Part shown: piece after piece, positions 8,927 through 17,059 of the stretch | Numbering within the stretch: position 1 is the stretch's first letter | Layout: each line of letters opens with the position of its first letter | Source: Acidaminobacter sp. | GTDB taxonomy: Bacteria; Bacillota; Clostridia; Peptostreptococcales; Acidaminobacteraceae | Assembly (NCBI RefSeq): GCF_030247605.1 | Contig: NZ_JAOTSB010000016.1 | Coordinates: forward strand, 1-64,000 | Direction of reading: 5' to 3' | DNA: 64,000 bases | Notes under the pieces: model-generated | What the model was told of the DNA's origin: nothing | The model's database searches: none | The model's input: only the letters and a program-made list of their open reading frames with translations | Made by a program: the position numbers and the translations under genes

Positions 8927-9762
8927 GAATTTACATTGTGGAAGATGACAATAATGTCATGAAGCATTTGAGTCATATTATAATTGATTGTGATCTGGGA
9001 CAGATCGTGGGAACGGCTAATGACGGCGCTCAGGCTTATGATGAGATCCTGACCCTTAAGCCGGATCTGGTCCTGGTCGATTTGCTGATGCCTGGGAAAG
9101 ACGGCATCACCTTGGTGCAAGAGGTGAAAAAAGTCACGGCCGGTGTCCAATTCGTCATGATTTCACAGGTCTCCTCCAAAGAAATGATAGGCAGGGCTTA
9201 TCAGAGCGGCGTCGAGTATTATATCTCCAAGCCCATCAACGCCCTCGAAACCCAGAGCGTCATTCAAAAGGTCAAGGAGAAAATAAACCTCAGCAGAACT
9301 TTGAGCCAGATCCAGAATATATTTGCCGCCTCGTTGGAGCCGACATCTGAGGTTGTCCGGGACAACAAGGAAGAGGAAATCAAAAGAATTTTTCAGAAGA
9401 TTGGGATTGTCGGTGAAGCGGGAAGTCAGGACATCTTCAATCTGGTTAAATATCTGCACGATAATGGTAAGAGTATGACGGATTTCACGGTGAAGGAAAT
9501 CTGCGGCAAATTTACAGACCAGACCAAAAGTATGGAACAGAGAATCAGGCGGACGGCGACTATTGGGATGACTAATCTTGCGCACCTGGGGATTGAGGAT
9601 TACATGAACGAGACCCTGAACGAGTTCGCAAACAGTCTCTACAGCTATGAGCAAATCAAAGTCGAGATGGATTACATAAGAGGAAAGAGCAAGAAGCGCG
9701 GCAAAGTGAATATTGGAAAATTTATTGACGGGCTCTTGTCCTACTGCAGCGTCAAAATATGA
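8923..9762 (+). CDS. Response regulator, GlnL (YcbB)-like
   Basis: 279 residues. The receiver domain (1-120) has the acidic pocket VEDD, phospho-acceptor Asp53 in LVLVDLLMPGKDG and the lysine in YISKPI. The C-terminal half is the YcbB-type DNA-binding domain (IFNLVKYLHDNGKSMTDFTV, then QRIRRTATIGMTNLAH), not a LuxR or OmpR domain. In Bacillus, GlnL activates a glutaminase/glutamine transporter operon. Here the next gene is an AGCS symporter, so the same logic of amino-acid sensing and uptake is likely. It is coupled to the kinase by a four-base overlap. Confidence 0.85.
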   Translation: MRIYIVEDDNNVMKHLSHIIIDCDLGQIVGTANDGAQAYDEILTLKPDLVLVDLLMPGKDGITLVQEVKKVTAGVQFVMISQVSSKEMIGRAYQSGVEYYISKPINALETQSVIQKVKEKINLSRTLSQIQNIFAASLEPTSEVVRDNKEEEIKRIFQKIGIVGEAGSQDIFNLVKYLHDNGKSMTDFTVKEICGKFTDQTKSMEQRIRRTATIGMTNLAHLGIEDYMNETLNEFANSLYSYEQIKVEMDYIRGKSKKRGKVNIGKFIDGLLSYCSVKI

Positions 9763-9768
9763 TTTTTT

Positions 9769-9807
9769 ACTGTCCTGAAGGTTACCAAACCGCGGGGCAG
9801 TTTTTTT
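9769..9807 (+). terminator. Terminator after the two-component operon
   Basis: Imperfect stem ACTGTCC / GGGGCAGT with a run of seven T. Confidence 0.7.
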
Positions 9808-9820
9808 GTTGGGGAAGAGG

Positions 9821-9893
9821 GTGTCTGAAGGTGGAAGAAGGGGTTTGAAAGAAGGGGTTGATAGGCGTTAGCCGCTGACACCTTTTTCCACCT
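9821..9893. repeat. Compound palindromic repeat (GTTGATAGGC type)
   Basis: Outer arms AGGTGGAAGAAGG / CCTTTTTCCACCT enclose the core GTTGATAGGCGTTAGCCGCT followed by GACACC, which recurs at 14141-14166. GGTGTC at the left and GACACC at the right also pair. From here to the symporter start at 10099 there is only AT-rich promoter-like sequence with no feature that I can name. Confidence 0.65.
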
Positions 9894-10098
9894 CGCAGTT
9901 TCTTGTGGAAGTTACAAAAAAGTTAAACTAAATTTTCTGACTATTACGAAACCGTTTGAAACTTTCTGAAGGTCGTCGTTTAACATGAATTTAACAGATG
10001 AGCAGTCGACATAAATGAATAGTCTGAACACCCGAAGTATTGTCTTAGTCGCAAGTGTTTGAAATGAATCTTAAACAGAACGAATAGGAGTGGGTAAA

Positions 10099-11508
10099 AT
10101 GGAAATGATGAATTTTGTTGTCGATGCAGTGAATAAGGTTTTATGGGATTACATATTGATAGTGGCATTATTCGGAGTTGGGATTTACATGACGGTGCGT
10201 CTGCGGTTCCCACAGTTTACAAGGCTGATGCCGGCACTGAAAAAAATGGTAACCGCGATTATCAAAAAAGAAAAAGCAGAGGAAGGCAAAATGTCACCGT
10301 TTCAGGCGCTGGCGACTTCTGTTGCAGCTCAGGTCGGCACCGGCAATATTGTAGGTGTAGCCACGGCAATTGCGGCAGGCGGACCGGGCGCAGCCTTCTG
10401 GATGCTGGTTTCAGCCTTCTTTGGAATGGCGACGATCTTCAGCGAAGCAGTCCTCTCTCAAAAGTACCGTGAAGAAAAGAACGGCGAATGGGTCGGCGGA
10501 CCGGCGTATTACATAAAAAACGGCCTGAAGTCCAAGCCGCTGGCTATGTTCTTTGCAGTTTCCTGCATCATTGCTTTGGGCATTGTAGGTGTCATGGTAC
10601 AGTCCAACTCGGTAGCTGGCTCCGTCAGCAGTGCCTTTGGAGTACCGGCTTTCGCGGTCGCTGGCGTCCTCGCAGTCGTTGTCGCTTTAATCCTCATGGG
10701 CGGCATGGGCAGAATCGCCTCCTTCGCTGAAACGGTCGTTCCTGCCATGGCGGGCCTCTACATTGTTGGCAGCTTGCTGATCATCCTTTTCAACCTTGAA
10801 AATTTATTGCCGGTCATCAAGATGATTGTTCTTGGCGCCTTCGCGCCTCAGGCGATTGGTGGCGGCGTTCTGGGCATCACTGTACAGCAAACGGTACGTT
10901 TTGGTCTGGCGCGCGGGCTCTTCTCCAATGAGGCTGGCATGGGCTCAACCCCTCACTCCCACGCGGTGGCAGACGCTAAACATCCTGCAGAGCAAGGCTT
11001 CACTGCCATGATTGGCGTTTTCATCTCCACCTTCCTGATTTGTCTGTCAACGGTTATGGTCAACTTGGCTTCCGGCTCCTATAATGTGGGTATATCCGCG
11101 GCGGAGATGACTGCTTCAGCAACCGTTATGACGCAGCTGGGCTTTGCCTCAGGGTTCGGCGTCTTTGGCGGCATGTTCCTTTCGACTTGCCTCTCCTTTT
11201 TCTCACTGACGACCATTGTAGGCTGGTATTTCTTCGCGGAGTCCAACGTCAAACTGGTTTTCAACTCCAAAGCACTGACACTGAACGTGTTTAAGGCAGT
11301 AGTCATTGGGGCCTTAGTTACAGGGACGCTCATTGACGCGACCTTTGTCTGGAAGCTGGCGGATCTGTTTATGGGCATCATGGCGCTTCCGAATATCATC
11401 GCCATACTATTGATGTCCAGAGAAGTCATTGAAATTCTGAATCATTATGACAGTACTCAAGAACAAGCTGAAGCGCGTCCTGTGTTCGAGGCAGAGATGG
11501 CAGCATAA
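10099..11508 (+). CDS. AGCS-family amino-acid:Na+ symporter
   Basis: 469 residues with about 10-11 membrane segments. The family signatures are present: SPFQALATSVAAQVGTGNIV (about 67-86), GGPGAAFWMLVSAFFGM, EWVGGPAYYI, and GLARGLFSNEAGMGSTPHSH in the middle of the protein. The family moves alanine, glycine or glutamine with sodium. Upstream, the GlnK/GlnL-like two-component system suggests regulation by extracellular glutamine or a related amino acid. ATG 10099 is preferred over GTG 10090, because the binding site AGGAG (10086-10090) overlaps the GTG. A strong terminator follows. Confidence 0.9.
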   Translation: MEMMNFVVDAVNKVLWDYILIVALFGVGIYMTVRLRFPQFTRLMPALKKMVTAIIKKEKAEEGKMSPFQALATSVAAQVGTGNIVGVATAIAAGGPGAAFWMLVSAFFGMATIFSEAVLSQKYREEKNGEWVGGPAYYIKNGLKSKPLAMFFAVSCIIALGIVGVMVQSNSVAGSVSSAFGVPAFAVAGVLAVVVALILMGGMGRIASFAETVVPAMAGLYIVGSLLIILFNLENLLPVIKMIVLGAFAPQAIGGGVLGITVQQTVRFGLARGLFSNEAGMGSTPHSHAVADAKHPAEQGFTAMIGVFISTFLICLSTVMVNLASGSYNVGISAAEMTASATVMTQLGFASGFGVFGGMFLSTCLSFFSLTTIVGWYFFAESNVKLVFNSKALTLNVFKAVVIGALVTGTLIDATFVWKLADLFMGIMALPNIIAILLMSREVIEILNHYDSTQEQAEARPVFEAEMAA

Positions 11509-11521
11509 GATGAAAAATGAC

Positions 11522-11566
11522 AACAGGCAGGGAAATGGTTTAATAGACCATTTCCCTGCCTGTTTT
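11522..11566 (+). terminator. Terminator after the symporter gene
   Basis: Perfect 18-base stem AACAGGCAGGGAAATGGT and complement with a 7-base loop, followed by TTTT. Confidence 0.9.
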
Positions 11567-11700
11567 ATGTTTTGGCTCAATTTCGTTTTATGTTTTGGCT
11601 CGTTTTCATTTTATGTTTTGGCTCGTTTTCATTTTATGAATTGGCATATTTCCTTTTTGTGTTTTGGCGTGATTTAACTTTGCAATATGGCGTGTGTTGT
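11563..11700. repeat. Six tandem 23-base units
   Basis: Direct tandem copies of TTTTATGTTTTGGCTCGTTT + TCA start at 11563, 11586, 11609, 11632, 11655 and 11678. Copies 2 and 3 are identical, copy 1 differs at three or four places, and copies 4 to 6 decay progressively while keeping the TGG(C) core in register. There are no spacers. The array lies between the symporter terminator and the peptide-transporter operon. Confidence 0.85.
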
Positions 11701-11792
11701 CTTCCTTGTTAAAATTGCAAATTTTGGGTATCAGTCTTTTATGAGCCGCGAAAGCGCTCGAAACAGACATTCAAGTAAAGGGGAGGAGAGTC

Positions 11793-14102
11793 ATGAAAAA
11801 AGTACTGGGGTTACTGCTGGTTTTACTGCTGCTTATGTCCCTCGCCACAGGCTGTACAGGAAAGGAAGAGCCGGCACCGGAGCCTGAAAACACCACACCG
11901 CTGGTCGTAGGCTATCAGGCCTTCAGCCAGAAATTCAGTCCGTTCTTTGCGACGACAGGCTATGATATGGATGCGGTTACTTTGACGCAAGTACAATTGC
12001 TCACCACGGACCGCGTTGGCGGCATTATTTATAATGCCATCGAAGGCGAAACCGTCAACTATGAAGGTACAGATCATGAATACAAAGGGGTCGCGGACAT
12101 CAAAGTTGACTATGACGAAGCGGCCGACCTCACCACCTACTACATAAAAATCAGAGACGACGTCAAGTTCAGCGACGGTGAAGTCATGGACGCAGATGAC
12201 ATTATCTTCAGCCTCTATGTCTTGTCGGACCCAGCCTACACTGGCTCATCGACCGTCTATTCCTTCCCAATTCTCGGGATGGTCAATTACAGAGAGAACA
12301 ACTCCAAGGCCGAAGAGCTGGCAGTCACACCTGAAGAGCTCGCAGCCGCCATGGAGAATCCAACTGAAGAAATGAAAACGTTCATGGCTGGATTCGTCAG
12401 CGATGTGCTTACTTCAGAGCTGGATTGGGTCAAAGGCATCTATGGGGATCCAAATTACGAAAAGTACACTAAGGATTACCCAGTCGCCAAAGACCTGTTC
12501 GCATTTTTCTATGGTATAGATGAAGCCTATGATTCCACTGCGGTAGCGGATGAGGCGACCGTTGTGGCAGATGTTATTGCCCAATACGGTCCCGACTGGA
12601 AAACCCTTGGCGCTAACTACGGCGGCAGTGAGAGCTATTTTGCTGCAGATATTGAGGGTGAAGTCAGCGGTATGGTTCTGAAAGACAAGCTGGCCGCTTC
12701 AGATGGCACCGAGGTTCCTAATATCGAAGGCATCAAAAAGCTAAGCCAGACAGAAGTGGAAGTTAAGTCAAAGGGCTTCGACGCCTCCGCGGTTTACAGC
12801 ATTTGCGGCATCCAGGTCGCGCCGCTGCACTACTATGGTGACGTTGCCATGTACGACTACGACAACAACAAATTTGGCTTTACCCGCGGCGACCTCTCCG
12901 GCGTAGATGCCAAGACCACTATGCCGATGGGCGCTGGTCCTTACAAATTTATTGAATACAAAGATAAGGTCGTCTACTATGAAGCGAATGAAAACTACTA
13001 TAAAGGCGCTCCAAAAACTAAATACCTCCAGTTAAAAGAAACGCTGGATGCAGAAATGATTGCAGGCGTGGGCACTGGCGTCATCGACGTTGCCAATCCA
13101 TCCGGCACGAAGGCAAAATTTGAAGAGCTGAAGTCCTATAACAGCAATAAAGAAGTCAACGGTGATAAGATTGTTGCCAATTCGGTCGACAACCTGGGCT
13201 ACGGCTACATTGGGATCAACTCCAAGACGGTCAACGTCAAGGGAGAGCCTGATTCTGAAGCCAGCAAAAACCTGAGAAAAGGCTTCGCGACTGTCTTTGC
13301 CGTCTATAGGGATGTCGCGATAGACAGCTACTACGGGGATGCGGCAGCCGTCATAAACTATCCAATTTCCAACACCTCTTGGGCAGCACCTCAGAAATCT
13401 GATCCTGGCTATGAGGTTGCTTACTCGAACACCGTAGAAGGTCAGCCAATTTACACAGAGGGTATGGTAGCGGAAGACAAGTATGCGAAAGCCCTCAGCG
13501 CAGCCAAGGATTTCTTTAAAGCTGCAGGCTATGTCTATGACGAAGCCTCCGGCAAGTTTACCGCTGCGCCGGAAGGCGCGAAGCTGGACTATGAGGTCAT
13601 AGTCCCTGGCGACGGCACCGGCGAACACCCTGCCTTTGCGATTCTGACCGATACCAAAGCAGCCCTTGAAACGATTGGCATTACGCTGACCATCAATGAC
13701 CCAGCGGACGCCAATCTCCTTTGGGACACCCTGGATGCCAACACTCATGAAATGTGGACGGCAGCCTGGGGCTCAACTATAGATCCTGACATGTATCAGG
13801 TCTATTTCAGCAAAAACGGCAAAGGTTTGGGCGGCACAGACAGCAATAGTTACAATATTGCGGATCCTGAGCTGGATGAGCTGATCATAGCTGCAAGAAA
13901 GAGCCCGGATCAGGAATTCAGAAAAGCGACCTATAAACAATGTCTGGATCTCATCCTCGACTGGGGCGTAGAAATTCCTACCTATCAGCGTCAAAACCTC
14001 GTCATCTTCAGTCCAGAGCGTGTCAGCATGGAGACCGTCACGCCGGACATCACCACTTATTGGGGTTGGATGAATGATCTTGAGCTGCTTCAAATGAAAT
14101 AG
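11793..14102 (+). CDS. Peptide-type ABC transporter substrate-binding lipoprotein
   Basis: 769 residues, SBP_bac_5 family, longer than the usual 530-600. Lipobox LATGC with the acylated cysteine at about residue 22. The N-lobe motif KFSDGEVMDADDIIFSLYV (about 127-145) is the classic oligopeptide-binding-protein signature, and GAGPYKFIEY lies near residue 382. An extra region of acidic, Ala-rich sequence (about 180-300) accounts for the added length. It captures peptides, or another SBP_bac_5 ligand such as nickel chelates, for the permease pair and two ATPases that follow. Start ATG 11793 after GGGGAGGAG. Confidence 0.9.
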   Translation: MKKVLGLLLVLLLLMSLATGCTGKEEPAPEPENTTPLVVGYQAFSQKFSPFFATTGYDMDAVTLTQVQLLTTDRVGGIIYNAIEGETVNYEGTDHEYKGVADIKVDYDEAADLTTYYIKIRDDVKFSDGEVMDADDIIFSLYVLSDPAYTGSSTVYSFPILGMVNYRENNSKAEELAVTPEELAAAMENPTEEMKTFMAGFVSDVLTSELDWVKGIYGDPNYEKYTKDYPVAKDLFAFFYGIDEAYDSTAVADEATVVADVIAQYGPDWKTLGANYGGSESYFAADIEGEVSGMVLKDKLAASDGTEVPNIEGIKKLSQTEVEVKSKGFDASAVYSICGIQVAPLHYYGDVAMYDYDNNKFGFTRGDLSGVDAKTTMPMGAGPYKFIEYKDKVVYYEANENYYKGAPKTKYLQLKETLDAEMIAGVGTGVIDVANPSGTKAKFEELKSYNSNKEVNGDKIVANSVDNLGYGYIGINSKTVNVKGEPDSEASKNLRKGFATVFAVYRDVAIDSYYGDAAAVINYPISNTSWAAPQKSDPGYEVAYSNTVEGQPIYTEGMVAEDKYAKALSAAKDFFKAAGYVYDEASGKFTAAPEGAKLDYEVIVPGDGTGEHPAFAILTDTKAALETIGITLTINDPADANLLWDTLDANTHEMWTAAWGSTIDPDMYQVYFSKNGKGLGGTDSNSYNIADPELDELIIAARKSPDQEFRKATYKQCLDLILDWGVEIPTYQRQNLVIFSPERVSMETVTPDITTYWGWMNDLELLQMK

Positions 14103-14126
14103 CAGCGTAAGGCGCTGTAAGTAAAT

Positions 14127-14185
14127 GGGAGGAAGAAGGGGTTGATAGGCACTAGCCGCTGACACCTTCTTCCCTTCTTCCTCCC
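14127..14185. repeat. Palindromic repeat after the binding-protein gene
   Basis: Perfect arms GGGAGGAAGAAGGG / CCCTTCTTCCTCCC with a 31-base loop that contains GTTGATAGGCACTAGCCGCT and GACACC, the same core as at 9821-9893 but with different stem sequence. It lies within the transporter operon and may reduce transcription of the permease genes relative to the binding protein. Confidence 0.75.
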
Positions 14186-14249
14186 TTTACCCAATCATCG
14201 CTCTTCCGACAGCGAAAAGAATGACCCAAAGAAGAAGTGGGGGTTCGCG

Positions 14250-15236
14250 ATGCGCAGATATGTGCTGAAAAGACTTTTTATTTCAGTGATTTTATTATTT
14301 TTTGTTTCCCTGATCATTTACATGATTATGCGAAGCTTGCCGACGTCCTATGTGGAAGCCCAGGCGAGAACCCTGTCCATGAGGCCCGGAGCCAAGAGCT
14401 ACACAGATTGGCTTCTCCAGCTTCAGCAGGCCTATGGACTCAACATTGGCCTTGTGCCGGGTTTTTTCAAGTGGATGTCGAATGCCATTACAGGGAATTT
14501 TGGCGATTCGTGGGTGTTCAATGTGCCGGTGACCCAGAAGTTCACAGATGTCATCTGGGACTCCTTTATCCTGGCCTCTATTGCCATGGTGCTCCAGATC
14601 ATGATTTCCATTCCGCTGGGGATCCATGCCGCCAGGAAGCAATACAGCAGATCGGACTATGCAATCACAGTGTTCGCACTGCTTGGCATATCGCTTCCGA
14701 CCTTTTTTTTCGCCACCGTCCTCAAACTGATCTTCTCAGTTTGGCTGGGGTGGTTTGACTTATACGGCAAAGTCGGCCGGGACTACATGCAGCTGGATGC
14801 CTTTGGCAAGTTCATGGATGTCTCCAGCCATTTTGTGCTGCCCATCATGACGCTGACGATCATTGGCGTCGGAAGCCTTATGAGGTACACCCGCACCAAT
14901 ATGCTGGAGGTTCTGAACGCTGATTTTATCCGGACCGCCAGAGCCAAGGGCCTTTCTGAGAGGCGGGTCATCAATTACCACGCCTTCAGGAATACGCTGA
15001 TCCCCATTGTCACCATTTTGGGCGGATCCCTGCCAGGTCTGTTCGCCGGCGCGCTGATCACTGAGACGCTCTTCCAGATCCCGGGCATTGGCTACACCGG
15101 CTATCAAGCCATGGTCAGCGGGGACATCCCCTTCACCATGTTTTACATGATCTTTCTGGCTGTTCTAACGCTGCTTGGCACCCTGATCGCGGACATTCTG
15201 TACGCGGTTGTCGACCCAAGGGTCAGGATTAAATGA
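14250..15236 (+). CDS. Peptide ABC transporter permease, DppB/OppB type
   Basis: 328 residues, six membrane segments. The N-terminal signature YVLKRLFISVILLFFVSLI and the cytoplasmic coupling motif with IRTARAKGLSERRV (about 228-241) are those of OppB/DppB permeases. It forms the translocation channel with the next gene product. Start ATG 14250; the binding site AAGAAGTGGGGG is ordinary. The stop at 15236 is 19 bases before the next start. Confidence 0.9.
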   Translation: MRRYVLKRLFISVILLFFVSLIIYMIMRSLPTSYVEAQARTLSMRPGAKSYTDWLLQLQQAYGLNIGLVPGFFKWMSNAITGNFGDSWVFNVPVTQKFTDVIWDSFILASIAMVLQIMISIPLGIHAARKQYSRSDYAITVFALLGISLPTFFFATVLKLIFSVWLGWFDLYGKVGRDYMQLDAFGKFMDVSSHFVLPIMTLTIIGVGSLMRYTRTNMLEVLNADFIRTARAKGLSERRVINYHAFRNTLIPIVTILGGSLPGLFAGALITETLFQIPGIGYTGYQAMVSGDIPFTMFYMIFLAVLTLLGTLIADILYAVVDPRVRIK

Positions 15237-15255
15237 GGGAGGTGACCCTGAGACA

Positions 15256-17052
15256 ATGATGGATCGTGAAGAAAGCATTCAGATCAAAGACAGACCCCAT
15301 AAAAACCTTCATGAGGACAAGCCGCCGGAAGAGCACGTCAGCAGATCCAGCGCCCTGTCGGATGAGCAGCGGCTCAAGGTCCTGTCGCCGGGCATGCTGG
15401 TCATCAAGCGATTTTTGAGGAATAGACTCGCGATCATAGGCCTCATAATCATTGCGTTTATGTTTGTCTTTTCCTTCATTGGCGGACTGGTGTCCCCTTA
15501 TGATGAATCCCAGGTTTTCAAATATATCGGGACCATGTCGAAGGAATACGCCAGTGTCACTTATAACGAAGAGTACAGGTATGTGATGGCCGATGGTCGC
15601 GATTACAACGCCGCCGCCCACGCCAAATTCATACTGGCAAGAAACACCGGGAAAACAACTTTTACTCACCAAGATACGGAATATGTCATTGTGGAGGAAG
15701 GCGACGCCTTTTACAGGATCGTGTCCTCTCAGCCTATTGCGGACATCACCAGCTTCAGAGGCATAGTCGCCATCAACGCGCTGGATGGCGAAGCCTTGAC
15801 TGAATCATTACGCGCCTCAGCCACTGAGGCGATTCTGAGCGGCGCGACGCAGTTTACCTCTGAGGGTGTCCTATACACGGTCACACAGAACGGGAGAGAG
15901 TACGTGCTGGGCAGGACCGGGGATGCGGCTATAGAATCGAAGAATATATTGGAACCGGCAGTTGCGGGAACGACCATCGGCTACAGCTTTGCTTATGAGG
16001 CAGAGAAGGCGGTCAGGGCGGAGAATGTAAGCAGCTTCACCGTAGACGGTCAGACTTTTGAAATTGAAGAGGAAGAGAACCTTTCGGTGATCTACGCTGT
16101 GACGGACGGTGGAAAAACTCCTTATGCCATTTTTTCAAGAATGGCGATTCAGCCTATTTCACAGGATGTGTTTCTGAGCCTGGCGTTCAAAAAGCAGCTG
16201 ATTGAGAGTGTCGCGGCTGGTGAAGCCGGTTTTGTTCAGGCGGATCAAGCCGGCGCAGAGATCGAGTACAGCCTGTCCAGACTGAACAACGTGTACACCG
16301 TTAAGTCGGATACGCTGACGCATTTGATTTCCATTCACGAGCAGCCATCCTGGACCCATTGGCTGGGGACGGACAAGCATGGTATGGACGTGATGACCCG
16401 GCTGATGTATGGCGGCCGCATCTCACTCACCATAGGTTTTATAGTCGTGCTGCTGGAGTCCGCGATTGGGGTAATCCTGGGCGGTCTGGCCGGTTATTTT
16501 GGCAAATGGGTGGATATGCTGATCATGAGGATTGTGGATGTGTTCAACTGTATTCCGTTTCTCCCGCTGCTGATTATCCTGGGTTCAATTATGGATACAC
16601 TGGAAATAGATCCACAGCTCAGGATCTACTATCTCATGTTTATCCTGGGCATTATGAGCTGGCCGGGGATCGCGCGGATGGTCAGAGGGCAAATTTTGTC
16701 CCTTAGGGAGCAGGAATTCATGATCGCGGCAGAGGCCACAGGGCTGTCGGTTGGCAGACGGATTTTTAAGCATCTCGTGCCCAACGTGGTCCCGCAGCTG
16801 ATCGTTTTCGCGACCATGGGACTGGGCAGTGTCATTCTCTACGAATCGACCCTGAGCTTTCTGGGACTCGGCGTCAAGTTTCCGCTGGCGTCCTGGGGCA
16901 ACATCATCAGCGGTGTGACGACCGCTTATGAAATGACGAACTTTTGGTTTGTCTGGATACCCGCCGGTATGCTGATCCTCCTGACAGTGCTTGGGTTTAA
17001 CTTTGTCGGGGACGGTCTCAGAGATGCCTTTGACCCTAAGATGAAACGGTAG
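15256..17052 (+). CDS. Peptide ABC transporter permease, DppC type, with large extracytoplasmic insert
   Basis: 598 residues, about twice the normal DppC length. Residues 1-45 are polar, residues 58-80 form the first membrane helix (LAIIGLIIIAFMFVFSFIGG), and residues about 390-598 form the usual permease domain with MIAAEATGLSVGRRIFKHL as coupling motif. Residues about 85-385 are inserted between helix 1 and helix 2, so they should lie outside the membrane. The insert holds four tandem units of about 63 residues anchored on F-T-x-x-x-x-x-Y/F-x-V/I blocks near 136, 200, 261 and 326. Start ATG 15256 follows GGGAGGTGA; an upstream TTG (15208) lacks a site. The N-terminal extension has no clear counterpart in OppC. 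Confidence 0.88.
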   Translation: MMDREESIQIKDRPHKNLHEDKPPEEHVSRSSALSDEQRLKVLSPGMLVIKRFLRNRLAIIGLIIIAFMFVFSFIGGLVSPYDESQVFKYIGTMSKEYASVTYNEEYRYVMADGRDYNAAAHAKFILARNTGKTTFTHQDTEYVIVEEGDAFYRIVSSQPIADITSFRGIVAINALDGEALTESLRASATEAILSGATQFTSEGVLYTVTQNGREYVLGRTGDAAIESKNILEPAVAGTTIGYSFAYEAEKAVRAENVSSFTVDGQTFEIEEEENLSVIYAVTDGGKTPYAIFSRMAIQPISQDVFLSLAFKKQLIESVAAGEAGFVQADQAGAEIEYSLSRLNNVYTVKSDTLTHLISIHEQPSWTHWLGTDKHGMDVMTRLMYGGRISLTIGFIVVLLESAIGVILGGLAGYFGKWVDMLIMRIVDVFNCIPFLPLLIILGSIMDTLEIDPQLRIYYLMFILGIMSWPGIARMVRGQILSLREQEFMIAAEATGLSVGRRIFKHLVPNVVPQLIVFATMGLGSVILYESTLSFLGLGVKFPLASWGNIISGVTTAYEMTNFWFVWIPAGMLILLTVLGFNFVGDGLRDAFDPKMKR

Positions 17053-17059
17053 GTGCGCT

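Noticed and set aside
11563..11700. CRISPR array
   Set aside because: The units are directly adjacent 23-mers without unique spacers, and there are no cas genes.
13032..13748. 238-codon antisense frame within the peptide-binding lipoprotein gene
   Set aside because: Shadow frame; no motif and no upstream signals.
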